A stretch of 25,445 bases of DNA. Origin: a virus. The translations under genes and the position numbers were made by a program. The DNA is taken from positions 1-25,445 of the IMG/VR virus record IMGVR_UViG_3300042291_001997; one strand, 5' to 3'. Under the pieces are notes generated by a model that did not search any database, was not told the DNA's origin, and saw only the letters and a program-made list of their open reading frames with translations. This document shows, piece after piece, positions 15,591-23,872 of this stretch (positions are counted from its first letter, which is position 1; the number at the start of each line of letters is the position of its first letter).

Positions 15591-17699
15591 ATGAAACAAT
15601 TTACAGTAACACTTACAGTTAATAATAATTCAGGTCCCTTCAATATATATTATATTGATCCGACTGGAACTTATATTGCTCTGAAAGCCTCTGATTTATC
15701 TCAGGCAGTTGATATAAGTGCGGCTGAATTAACTAGTGGATTTTCAATATATACTAGTGATGATTTAACTTCTATTGATGTATTAAATAATAAACCAACT
15801 TGTAATAGTGTTGTAAGTACACCTTATCCAATACCATCACCAACACCAGCACCATCAACATCCCCAACAACCTCACCAACTACATCACCTACAACTGCTC
15901 CTACTACATCTCCTAGTACGGCCCCCACAACATCACCTACTACTTCTCCAAGTACGGCTCCAACAACATCCCCAACAACGGCTCCTAGTACGGCTCCAAC
16001 AACTGCTCCTACAACAGCACCTTCAACTACAGCTCCAACAACGGCACCTTCAACATCGCCTACAACGTCTCCTACAACGGCCCCGACAACAGCACCTTCA
16101 ACTACAGCTCCAACAACGGCGCCTTCAACAGCACCTACAACGGCTCCGAGTACGGCTCCAACTACTGCTCCAACTGCAGCCCCAGGATCAACTCCTCCTC
16201 CAACTACGGCCCCAACCGAAGCTCCGACAACGGCTCCAACTACAGCACCTACAACGGCTCCAACAACGGCTCCGAGCACAGCTCCTACAACGGCTCCAAC
16301 AACGGCACCTTCAACAGCTCCTACAACGGCTCCAACAACGGCACCTTCAACTATAGCTCCAACCACAGCACCTTCAACAGCTCCTACAACTGCTCCAACT
16401 GCAGCCCCAGGATCAACTCCTCCTCCAACCACAGCTCCAAGTACAGCTCCAACCGAATCCCCAACAACTGCACCTAGTACAGCACCTACAACTGCTCCGA
16501 CAACGGCTCCTAGTACGGCTCCAACAACGGCCCCAACTGCGGCTCCAGGATCAACTCCTCCTCCAACTACGGCCCCAACCGAAGCTCCGACAACGGCTCC
16601 AACTACAGCACCTACAACGGCTCCAACAACGGCTCCAACCACTGCACCTACATCTGCTCCAGGATCAACTCCACCTCCAACCGAAGCTCCAACTACAGCT
16701 CCAAGTACTGCTCCAACGACATCCCCTACAACAGCACCTAGTACAGCTCCTACAACGGCTCCAACCACAGCACCTAGTACGGCTCCAACCACAGCTCCAA
16801 GTACGGCTCCAACTACGGCACCTACAACGGCACCAACTACTGCTCCTACATCTGCTCCTGTAGTACCTCCATTTACAATTCCAAGTTTAACACTTGATTG
16901 TAATGTAGGAACTATGTCTGTAACAGCATCAAACGGAGTACCTCCATATCAATTTAGTGCTGATGGTGGATTTACATATTTTGAAGCTCCATCTTCGGGA
17001 AGTAGTTATTTATTTAGTGGATTATCAGGAATTATAAACCCATGGGTTAGAGATTCAACTGGAAATATATATAGATATGAACAACTTGATTGTGGTCCTC
17101 TTAATGTAACCTTTATACCATCTTATCTAACATCTAATGCAGCTGGTGAAATATTACAAGGTGCTACTTACTATACAGATGAATTCCAAGTACAAAGTTC
17201 AAAAGGCGCTACAATAAGTGTTTCAGGAATACCAGATGCTGGAACTAATACTAGCTTTATAGGATGGTCTTATTACCCATCTGATATACCTAATCCAGTT
17301 ATTACAGCAAATACAAATTATACTCATACTGTTAAAGGTAATGATTATATATATGGTATATTTAAAGATACGGATGTTACTGCAATTCCATTCTGTTTTG
17401 CTTTATCGTTAAACAATACATTAACTGATAGTGAATTAGCTTGGTTCTGTGAAGCTTGTAGAACTCCAACAAATGTATTCTTTAGTACTCCAGCATTAGC
17501 CGCTGTAGGTAATGATCCATCAAGAATTGCAGTATGGTATAAAAATCCAGAATTAACAACTCCCGCAGATAATGGATTCTATAAACAACAATCATCACCA
17601 CTTGGATCTACTATATTTATATTAAATAGTGGTGCCCCATCAGAATTTGCTAAAGTTTGTGATACATCAATAATAGAAAAAGCACCAGTTAATTGTTAA
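15591..17699 (+). CDS. Putative fibre/adhesin with about 350-residue PTTA repeat, SprB-like and InlB-repeat-like domains
   Basis: 702 residues. Residues 1-75 form a small beta domain (MKQFTVTLTVNNNSGPFNIY) of a type I recall at N-termini of phage virion proteins. Residues about 76-427 are PTTA/PSTA repeats with four PGSTPPPT interruptions. Residues about 430-500 (NGVPPYQFSADGGFTYFEA, then a GLSG turn and VRDSTGN) resemble SprB-type Ig modules of Flavobacterium gliding adhesins. Residues about 503-590 (FIGWSYYPSDIP, then NDYIYGIFKD) resemble divergent InlB B-repeat beta domains. The C-terminal 110 residues carry Cys pairs (FCEACRTPTN and KVCDT) and end in Cys. It starts seven bases after the previous gene. 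A host-surface-binding fibre is the likely role, but this is inference; the linker would hold the binding head away from the virion. Confidence 0.6.
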   Translation: MKQFTVTLTVNNNSGPFNIYYIDPTGTYIALKASDLSQAVDISAAELTSGFSIYTSDDLTSIDVLNNKPTCNSVVSTPYPIPSPTPAPSTSPTTSPTTSPTTAPTTSPSTAPTTSPTTSPSTAPTTSPTTAPSTAPTTAPTTAPSTTAPTTAPSTSPTTSPTTAPTTAPSTTAPTTAPSTAPTTAPSTAPTTAPTAAPGSTPPPTTAPTEAPTTAPTTAPTTAPTTAPSTAPTTAPTTAPSTAPTTAPTTAPSTIAPTTAPSTAPTTAPTAAPGSTPPPTTAPSTAPTESPTTAPSTAPTTAPTTAPSTAPTTAPTAAPGSTPPPTTAPTEAPTTAPTTAPTTAPTTAPTTAPTSAPGSTPPPTEAPTTAPSTAPTTSPTTAPSTAPTTAPTTAPSTAPTTAPSTAPTTAPTTAPTTAPTSAPVVPPFTIPSLTLDCNVGTMSVTASNGVPPYQFSADGGFTYFEAPSSGSSYLFSGLSGIINPWVRDSTGNIYRYEQLDCGPLNVTFIPSYLTSNAAGEILQGATYYTDEFQVQSSKGATISVSGIPDAGTNTSFIGWSYYPSDIPNPVITANTNYTHTVKGNDYIYGIFKDTDVTAIPFCFALSLNNTLTDSELAWFCEACRTPTNVFFSTPALAAVGNDPSRIAVWYKNPELTTPADNGFYKQQSSPLGSTIFILNSGAPSEFAKVCDTSIIEKAPVNC
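16182..16273 (+). repeat. 92-bp perfect direct repeat, copy 1
   Basis: Begins CCAGGATCAACTCC and ends ACAACGGCTCC. It is identical, base for base, to 16545-16636. The spacing between copies is 363 bp, a multiple of three, so recombination between them would remove or add exactly 121 codons in frame. Confidence 0.95.
16545..16636 (+). repeat. 92-bp perfect direct repeat, copy 2
   Basis: Identical to 16182-16273; the copies diverge on both flanks (CC versus CT before the block, GAG versus AAC after it). It encodes the [19 protein letters not shown] block. A related but diverged block lies between the copies (about 16398-16440). Confidence 0.95.
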
Positions 17700-17714
17700 T
17701 AAAAACATAAAAAA

Positions 17715-20700
17715 ATGCCATTAAGTTATTCTACAACTATTTCTTATTTAAGTTCAGATTTTAGTTTTGCTAATGCCCAATCCATTAATGGAACTAATAA
17801 ATATAATAATAAGAAAAAAGAATTAGTAGTTACTTCAGGGGCTGCTACTTATGGATATGTTAAACTTCAAATAACTCTTACAGGGAGTAACATTACATAT
17901 GGTGCTGTTACTTTTTCAACATCTAATGAGTCTCCAATATCAATAGGTCAAAATTTAGATGATGTTTTTTATCCATGTGCTTTAGGTAGTCCTAATGGTT
18001 ATGAGATTTCTTTACAAGTTGGAGTTCCTAAAACAATATATGTTATTGTTAATCCTAATTCAAATAAAACAACTAAAAAAATAAATGTTGTAACAGCTGT
18101 TGGAGTAAGTACTGCATCTGCAGCATCAATTGATATTCAATATGATTGTATAGTTCCATTATATGAATACTCTGCTGGAGTTCACGTATATTCTCCATAC
18201 GATGCTGCTAATTCATCTAAGCTAACAGCTAAATTATATTCAAAAACACAAATAGGAACAGGAGATTCAAACCCATTCCCAGTAAACCATAAATTGTGGG
18301 CTTTACCTGATTTTAGTCATCCGGCGTACCCATATTATTATTTAATTCCTAGTAATAATAATGTTATTAAAATAGGAGGTCCGTATGATAGAACATTTGG
18401 TACTAAACTTTATTATAGAGCAACCCATAGTGGGTGGGCTGCTCTTTGGGGTAAAGATCCTTCCGTAATAGTAGAAGAAGAAGGTCCTAATGATTATGAA
18501 GGAGCTACTACTGTTTCTGCATGTGTATTTCCATTAATGACTGATATAGGAAAAGTTAAAAGTTGGTTACATAAATCAACCTATACAAGACCTACATTAT
18601 ACCAATATATTACAGGGTATCATAGTTCTGTTAAAGAAGCTTCTAATGATAATTTCTTTGCTAAGTGGGTATTTAGTAATAATAAATTTCATGCTCTTAC
18701 TGGTAGACGTCATAATATGCTTAGGTTATCCTCTGGATATAAAAGAGGGTTTGCTTCTGATGTGGCTTTTAGTAATAATTTTGAAGTATCACATTTAATA
18801 GCTGGGGGTGTAGCTTTAGGAGCCGCAGCTTGGGCTGGAGTATTATTAGCTAAAGCATTAACATCAACAACAGCTGCTACAATTTCATCAGGAGCTGTTT
18901 CACTTTCATCGGCGGGTGCTGCTGCCGCAGGAGCTAATATTATTGCTAGTTTAACTTCTACTCTTACAGTTGCTGGAATATCTTCAGCCGGAGCTGCGGC
19001 AGGTTCAGCAACAATCCCTATAATATATAGTACAGTATCATCAATTGGTGCTCCTTTAAATACAGTAGTTTTATTTAATTCCTTAGGACAAATAACAGCT
19101 ACATATGCAGGAACTACTACTTATGCTAATATTATAACAGCGGGTCCTGGCTCTACAGCAATTAATGGTGGATTTTTAAATTTAGCTACAGCTCAATCAT
19201 CTACAGCAGCATCATCTGCTATAAAGGCAGGAACTCAATTAGCTACAACTTCAGGTACTTCGGCCTCCTCTGCTGCTACTATAGGTGGTATTGCTGCTTC
19301 TACAGTTGTTCTTATAGTAGTATTAATTATAATAGCAATTATTATATTAGTTCAACTATTAGAAAAAATTGAAACGATAATTAAAGAACAATGTAAAGAT
19401 TTTATTTTTCATTATAATACAAATCCATATATTGAAATCGGAGATTCTTTAAAATTCAAAAACAGAGATCTTGATCTTAGTAATGGTATAAAATGGTACT
19501 TCCCAGAAGATCCTTCTGGATCATTTACTCAAACAAATAATGGGTATTATTGTGACGGAGTTTATTTCTATCAACAATCTGGTGGTGTTGTTACATCAAA
19601 AACTTTATCTTATTCTGACTATACTTTAATTTCAGAAGATCCTAAAATAATAACAGCATATGAAGATTCATTAGATGTTTTAAACCCAACAACAATAATT
19701 GAAATTGATAAACTTCATTTATTACCATATGCATCTGGTGAACCTATAGCATATACAGCTTCAGTACCCATATATTTTAGTGACTATCATGAAAATATAA
19801 TTAATATATATCCTAAAGGTGGATTACAAACTAAAGTTGAAACAAAAGTAATGTATGTTAAAGCTAGTTCATCTTTTAGTTATACTAGTTCGGCTGCTGC
19901 CAACTCATCATCTCTTGACTACTTAAGTTCATCATTAATTCCTTATGTATCATCATCGCAACCCACATACTATCCAGTATACCCTTCAGGATCCACACCA
20001 CCAACTCCTATAAGTATAACATCTTCATTTTTCCCATTAATACCAATAATTGTAACTGGTTCTGTTGATATAAATGTAACATCTTCATTAGACGCCTTTT
20101 TTACTCATGAATTAAAAATTGAAGATGTTCCTACCCCTGTTAATTTATATTATGATAATACTAGTAGTATTAATGTAAGTATAGGGAAAAAACTATATTA
20201 TGATAATTATGGATATTTTGGTGCATTAGATGGATACTATTCAATTTCTGGTTCCGAAGTTCCAGGAATATCAGGATCGTCAAATTATAGAGTATTTTTC
20301 CAAACTAGTAAAGGAATAATAGATAATATATATTATATGCCTTTATCAAGTAGTACAACTGTTACTGATCAAGCAAGTAGTTCTTATTCATTAGTTACTA
20401 ATTATAAAGATTATTCAAGTAACTGGTATTTAATAAATAATGATATAGATCGATTAAATACAGATTATGCTAATATTGTTAGTTATAGTTCTATGGGACA
20501 GATGTATCCAGAATATATAACATCTAGTTCTCTTCTTAGTTCGGATGATGGGCATCCGATTACTTCTAGAAGAGGATTTATATCAGGAAGTATGACTGGT
20601 ACTGGTTCATGTAGTAATTATTTTTATTTATATGATTCTAATTTTTCAACTGCTAGTATAAATGAAGCACCTTCATCTAATTTTTATAAACCGTGGATTC

Positions 20701-23081
20701 CATTAAATGAAAGACCAGCTTTCTCATATTCTCCAACATCATCCGTTCAGATAGATATAGAAGAAGTATGTTTTACATCTGGATCAGATCCTTCAAGTTC
20801 ATTATATGGATTTAACATATATTCACGAAGTGATAACTTTTTACGTTCTTTTGGTACTGATATTTACTTAACTACAAATATATATAAATCAGGAAGTGGA
20901 TCACCTATAATTTATAATATAACAGCATCAGATGCATCTCTTACAGTAAATTATACTTCAAGTTTATCTTACATGACATTTGGTGGAGGATATGAAAGTA
21001 GATGGTTTGTTCCTTATGATAACCGAGTATCAGTAAATGATACTGTAACATCAATTACAATATCATCATTATCTACAGGTAGTGCAGTTTGTAAAACAAG
21101 CTATACTACTGGAAGTTTTACTGGTTGTGATAATATAACTCCTGCTCCAACAACGGCTCCGAGCACAGCTCCTACAACAGCTCCTACAACCTCACCAACA
21201 GCAGCACCTAGTACTGCCCCTACAACTGCTCCAACAACTTCTCCTACTATAGTTCCTACACCTTCACCGGTAACACCTGCTCCAACTACGGCTCCTACAA
21301 CATCTCCTACTACTGCCCCAACAACGGCTCCGACTACGGCACCTACTTCGTCACCTGTTACAATAGCTCCGACAACAGCACCTAGTACAGCACCTACAAC
21401 ATCTCCAACTACTGAACCTACACCTTCTCCAACCGAAGCTCCAACAACGGCCCCAAGTACTGCTCCTACAACCGCACCTACTACGGCTCCAACAACAGCT
21501 CCAACAACTGCTCCTAGTACCGCTCCAACAACGGCTCCAAGTACTGCACCTACAACGGTTCCTACCCCATCTCCAGTTTTACCTCCTTCCAGTGCCTTAA
21601 CCATGTGGGCTAGAACAGATTCAGGAACTAGTCCATTACAAGGATGGGCTACATATTTTGAGTCATGTGCTGGAACAGGCACAGAAATTACAGTATTTGT
21701 AAATGCTACTGGGTATACTTCAATATTTGATGCTTATACTGATGGTAAAGCTTTATATACTACTAATACTCTTACAACATTATATGCTGGTGGAGGAACT
21801 TACTTTAAAGCAGTAGCAAACAATTCATCTGGTGATTATTTTACAATAGATAACTCAGGATTTATTGCTATTTATAGTGCTTGTAGTACACCTGCTCCAT
21901 CAATGGCTCCAACCACAGCTCCAACAACAGCACCTAGTACCGCTCCTACAACATCTCCAACTACACAACCAACTCCAGCTCCTACTCTATTATATTATTA
22001 TGCATTAAGTACTTGTTGGGGACAAGAAACATCTATTGCTATTGGTAGAAGTATTTCTTCATCATATGGAACTGCAGTGTTCCTTATAGGTGGAATATGT
22101 TTCCAATCTAATGGAATAACATCAGGACCAAGTTATGATGTTGATTTAGATTCATACTCAATCATGTCTGGAGGATGTAGTGATGCATCATGTAACCCAC
22201 CAACTCCAGCTCCTACAACGGCTCCAACAACGGCTCCTAGTACCGCACCTACAACATCTCCAACCACCCAACCAACTCCATCTCCTACTCCAGTATATTA
22301 TTATAATGCTACTAGATGTCATGATAGTGTAAATCAAATTGTATATGGTGGAACTAATTACTTTGGTACAGGTACAGTAGTAATATCAGGAGGCACAACA
22401 TATTGTTACACAATCCAAAATGAAGTAATCCCTCAATCATATGATGATACAGTAGGAGCTTCAGTAGCTAATTGTAATAATGCATCTTGTTATGTAACTC
22501 CTGCACCTACATTTGCTCCAACCACATCACCAACTACAGCTCCAACCACATCCCCAACTCCTAATCCAACACCTGCTCCAACCACATCGCCAACAACAGC
22601 TCCAACTACACAACCAACCCCATCTCCAACTACGTCTCCAACTACGTCTCCAACCCCTAACCCAACACCTGCTCCAACAACATCACCAACACCTTCACCA
22701 GTAGCAACACCAGCACCTACAACTTCTCCAACTACATCACCTACAACATCTCCAACTGAAGCTCCAACTTCATCGCCTACTACATCTCCAACTACTGAAC
22801 CAACTCCAAACCCAACCCCATCACCAACTACTGAACCAACTCCAAACCCAACCCCATCGCCAACTACTGAACCAACTCCAAACCCAACACCTAATCCAAC
22901 ACCATCTCCAGTAACACCAACATGTTATACATTTACTAATGATTCATATAGTCCTAGTACTTATGTTGAGTATGTATCATGTGCTGGAAGTTTTACAACA
23001 ACAAATTTAGCTATAAATGATAGTATTTGTGCTCAATCAGTCTTAGTAGGTTCATTATCACAAGGAGTAACATGTATATAA
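17715..23081 (+). CDS. Giant putative tail fibre/adhesin: internal hydrophobic segments, four PT linkers, Cys modules
   Basis: 1788 residues. Residues 1-150 are an Ig-like beta region. Residues about 150-350 are aromatic-rich ([20 protein letters not shown]) and unrecognised. Residues about 361-381 ([20 protein letters not shown]) and 530-549 ([20 protein letters not shown]) are hydrophobic enough to span a membrane, separated by an Ala/Gly/Ser/Thr-rich stretch. Residues about 560-1140 are Ser/Tyr-rich beta structure. Then PT linkers (about 1142-1292, 1392-1424, 1494-1526, 1595-1736) alternate with small modules (1293-1391, 1425-1493, 1527-1595, 1737-1788). Modules two and three share YYY...C, an internal C and a final CxxxxC-type ending with the C-terminus of the 443-aa protein. 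It starts 16 bases after the previous stop behind an A-rich leader. Largest gene in the window; a host-recognition fibre is inferred. Confidence 0.6.
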   Translation: MPLSYSTTISYLSSDFSFANAQSINGTNKYNNKKKELVVTSGAATYGYVKLQITLTGSNITYGAVTFSTSNESPISIGQNLDDVFYPCALGSPNGYEISLQVGVPKTIYVIVNPNSNKTTKKINVVTAVGVSTASAASIDIQYDCIVPLYEYSAGVHVYSPYDAANSSKLTAKLYSKTQIGTGDSNPFPVNHKLWALPDFSHPAYPYYYLIPSNNNVIKIGGPYDRTFGTKLYYRATHSGWAALWGKDPSVIVEEEGPNDYEGATTVSACVFPLMTDIGKVKSWLHKSTYTRPTLYQYITGYHSSVKEASNDNFFAKWVFSNNKFHALTGRRHNMLRLSSGYKRGFASDVAFSNNFEVSHLIAGGVALGAAAWAGVLLAKALTSTTAATISSGAVSLSSAGAAAAGANIIASLTSTLTVAGISSAGAAAGSATIPIIYSTVSSIGAPLNTVVLFNSLGQITATYAGTTTYANIITAGPGSTAINGGFLNLATAQSSTAASSAIKAGTQLATTSGTSASSAATIGGIAASTVVLIVVLIIIAIIILVQLLEKIETIIKEQCKDFIFHYNTNPYIEIGDSLKFKNRDLDLSNGIKWYFPEDPSGSFTQTNNGYYCDGVYFYQQSGGVVTSKTLSYSDYTLISEDPKIITAYEDSLDVLNPTTIIEIDKLHLLPYASGEPIAYTASVPIYFSDYHENIINIYPKGGLQTKVETKVMYVKASSSFSYTSSAAANSSSLDYLSSSLIPYVSSSQPTYYPVYPSGSTPPTPISITSSFFPLIPIIVTGSVDINVTSSLDAFFTHELKIEDVPTPVNLYYDNTSSINVSIGKKLYYDNYGYFGALDGYYSISGSEVPGISGSSNYRVFFQTSKGIIDNIYYMPLSSSTTVTDQASSSYSLVTNYKDYSSNWYLINNDIDRLNTDYANIVSYSSMGQMYPEYITSSSLLSSDDGHPITSRRGFISGSMTGTGSCSNYFYLYDSNFSTASINEAPSSNFYKPWIPLNERPAFSYSPTSSVQIDIEEVCFTSGSDPSSSLYGFNIYSRSDNFLRSFGTDIYLTTNIYKSGSGSPIIYNITASDASLTVNYTSSLSYMTFGGGYESRWFVPYDNRVSVNDTVTSITISSLSTGSAVCKTSYTTGSFTGCDNITPAPTTAPSTAPTTAPTTSPTAAPSTAPTTAPTTSPTIVPTPSPVTPAPTTAPTTSPTTAPTTAPTTAPTSSPVTIAPTTAPSTAPTTSPTTEPTPSPTEAPTTAPSTAPTTAPTTAPTTAPTTAPSTAPTTAPSTAPTTVPTPSPVLPPSSALTMWARTDSGTSPLQGWATYFESCAGTGTEITVFVNATGYTSIFDAYTDGKALYTTNTLTTLYAGGGTYFKAVANNSSGDYFTIDNSGFIAIYSACSTPAPSMAPTTAPTTAPSTAPTTSPTTQPTPAPTLLYYYALSTCWGQETSIAIGRSISSSYGTAVFLIGGICFQSNGITSGPSYDVDLDSYSIMSGGCSDASCNPPTPAPTTAPTTAPSTAPTTSPTTQPTPSPTPVYYYNATRCHDSVNQIVYGGTNYFGTGTVVISGGTTYCYTIQNEVIPQSYDDTVGASVANCNNASCYVTPAPTFAPTTSPTTAPTTSPTPNPTPAPTTSPTTAPTTQPTPSPTTSPTTSPTPNPTPAPTTSPTPSPVATPAPTTSPTTSPTTSPTEAPTSSPTTSPTTEPTPNPTPSPTTEPTPNPTPSPTTEPTPNPTPNPTPSPVTPTCYTFTNDSYSPSTYVEYVSCAGSFTTTNLAINDSICAQSVLVGSLSQGVTCI
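21138..21590 (+). repeat. PTTA repeat array 1 of the 1788-aa gene
   Basis: About 151 codons of [12 protein letters not shown] units with occasional [16 protein letters not shown] and [11 protein letters not shown] variants. It is GC-rich against its surroundings and separates the Ser/Tyr-rich region from the first Cys-containing module. Confidence 0.93.
21888..21985 (+). repeat. Short PTTA linker 2 of the 1788-aa gene
   Basis: About 33 codons ([20 protein letters not shown], then [13 protein letters not shown]). It is nearly the same at protein level as the linker at 22194-22293, so linker plus following module look like one duplicated unit. Confidence 0.9.
22194..22293 (+). repeat. Short PTTA linker 3 of the 1788-aa gene
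   Basis: About 33 codons ([20 protein letters not shown], then [12 protein letters not shown]), matching linker 2 almost residue for residue while differing in several synonymous bases. Confidence 0.9.
22497..22922 (+). repeat. PT repeat array 4 of the 1788-aa gene
   Basis: About 142 codons. Its flavour differs from the other arrays: mostly [16 protein letters not shown] and [12 protein letters not shown] units with Asn, Glu and Gln, and few PTTA units. It leads to the final 52-residue Cys-containing module. Confidence 0.92.
22788..22895 (+). repeat. Three tandem 36-bp units within array 4
   Basis: Units at 22788-22823, 22824-22859 and 22860-22895 encode [12 protein letters not shown]. The first two differ only at the last base (TCA/TCG); the third matches for about 29 bases and then drifts (PTPN). 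This near-identity points to a recent tandem duplication. Confidence 0.92.
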
Positions 23082-23083
23082 TA

Positions 23084-23091
23084 TATTTATA
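23084..23091 (+). promoter_or_regulatory. TATTTATA element upstream of the 23096 gene
   Basis: TATTTATA then ACAT and the ATG at 23096. It occupies the 14-base gap after the giant fibre gene. Fourth copy of the element in a gene gap. As with the copy at 4147, the very short distance to the ATG is awkward for a -10 element. Confidence 0.3.
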
Positions 23092-23095
23092 ACAT

Positions 23096-23410
23096 ATGCC
23101 AGCAATAGTAAATAAAAACAATTTTAAATTATCATTCACTAACGAACATACAGTGTATGAAAATTACATTACTGCTCAAATTAAAGAAAACGAATTTAAT
23201 TTATCATATAATCCATCTTTACGTCAGACAGGCTCAAATGCTTATTCTGAAATAAAAAATTATGCTACTGGTTCTGATTTTGCACCATACGCAACAACAC
23301 TTGGATTATATAATGACGATAATGAATTATTAATGGTTGCAAAATTTGGTCAGCCTGTTCCTATATCTGTAGAAACAGACATGACCTTCCTAATACGTTA
23401 TGATACCTAA
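23096..23410 (+). CDS. Stand-alone copy of the structural C-terminal module
   Basis: 104 residues. It contains YITAQIKENEFNLSYNPS and, further on, ATTLGLYNDDNELLMVAKFG, ending FLIRYDT. Order and spacing match the C-terminal module (residues about 250-333) of the 333-aa protein at 13237-14238, which has NEFNYTTNPS, TVGMYNDNNELVAVAK and IRVKLDY. It is therefore a diverged paralogue of that module, made as a separate small protein. It closes the fibre cluster and overlaps the next gene by 11 bases. It could be a fibre-docking or fibre-capping subunit; the sequence shows the homology but not the role. Confidence 0.65.
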   Translation: MPAIVNKNNFKLSFTNEHTVYENYITAQIKENEFNLSYNPSLRQTGSNAYSEIKNYATGSDFAPYATTLGLYNDDNELLMVAKFGQPVPISVETDMTFLIRYDT

Positions 23411-23846
23411 TTGGTTATATTTTAAAAAACAGATCACTACGATTGATCAATTTCCCGAAAACACATTTGGTTTTATTTACAAAATCAGTAATATTGATAC
23501 CAATAAAATATATATTGGTAAAAAATCACTATACCACAATAAAAAACATAAGCTGACCAAAAAGCAACTAGACGAACAGCCAGTTACTCGTGGTAGAAAA
23601 TCTACTCATGAGATACTACACGTAGAATCTGATTGGAAAACTTATTATGGTTCGTCTAAAGAACTAGCAGCAGATATTAAATTACTTGGAATTGAAAAAT
23701 TTCGTCGTGAAATTATATATCTAGCTAAAGGTAAAAAACAATTGACATATCTTGAATTAAAAGCACAATTCGAATACGATGTGCTAGAAATTAGTTCATA
23801 TAACGATAATATAGCTGGTAAATTTTTCCGCAAGGATTTGATATAG
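23400..23846 (+). CDS. GIY-YIG-type endonuclease-like protein
   Basis: 148 residues. The nuclease motif is at residues 24-40: GFIYKIS (G-F-I-Y in place of G-I-Y), then KIYIGKK, with eleven residues between the two tyrosines, as in GIY-YIG enzymes. Further conserved-looking parts are SDWKTYYGSSKELAADI (about 78-94), FRREIIYLAKGKKQLTYLEL and QFEYDVL, where a glutamate (E119 or E125) could be the metal ligand. The call is a phage DNA endonuclease, either free-standing homing-type (Seg-like) or involved in host DNA degradation. It differs from T4 DenA in motif position. The ATG overlaps the previous gene by 11 bases, so it is read from the end of the late cluster. Moderate confidence in the fold, low in the biological role. 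Confidence 0.6.
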   Translation: MIPNWLYFKKQITTIDQFPENTFGFIYKISNIDTNKIYIGKKSLYHNKKHKLTKKQLDEQPVTRGRKSTHEILHVESDWKTYYGSSKELAADIKLLGIEKFRREIIYLAKGKKQLTYLELKAQFEYDVLEISSYNDNIAGKFFRKDLI

Positions 23847-23872
23847 TATTATTTCCTAATTATTGTTATAGT

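Larger units (their letters stand above)
15818..16871 (+). repeat. Major PTTA tandem repeat array in the 702-aa gene
   Basis: About 350 codons of period-12-bp repeat encoding P-T-T-A, P-S-T-A and P-T-T-S units. Synonymous codons vary from unit to unit (ACA/ACT/ACC/ACG; GCT/GCA/GCC/GCG), so the protein repeat is more regular than the DNA. Four higher-order blocks contain PGSTPPPT. Frame is kept throughout with no stop. The opposite strand is also open over most of the array, a by-product of the repeat. Confidence 0.95.

Noticed and set aside
15824-16792. Long open frame on the minus strand (322 codons, GAVVGAV-type repeat) opposite the repeat array
   Set aside because: It mirrors the 12-bp PTTA repeat: the complement of CCAACAACGGCT-type units contains no stops. 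It has no independent start context and no non-repetitive sequence.
15818-16871. CRISPR array
   Set aside because: The repeats are 12-bp in-frame coding units without spacers of constant length and without cas genes nearby.
21101-21682. Minus-strand open frame of 193 codons opposite the first array of the giant fibre gene
   Set aside because: Same repeat by-product; its flanks are antisense to well-supported coding sequence.
22513-22704. Plus-strand 63-codon frame rich in Gln/Leu/His
   Set aside because: A frame-shifted reading of the CCAACTACA-type repeat inside the 1788-aa gene.
14252-23081. Diversity-generating retroelement acting on the fibre genes
   Set aside because: No reverse transcriptase gene and no template/variable repeat pair with adenine-specific differences is seen in the window; repeat differences are synonymous and of all types.
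23645-23833. Minus-strand 62-codon open frame
   Set aside because: Antisense to the GIY-YIG gene, with no independent support.
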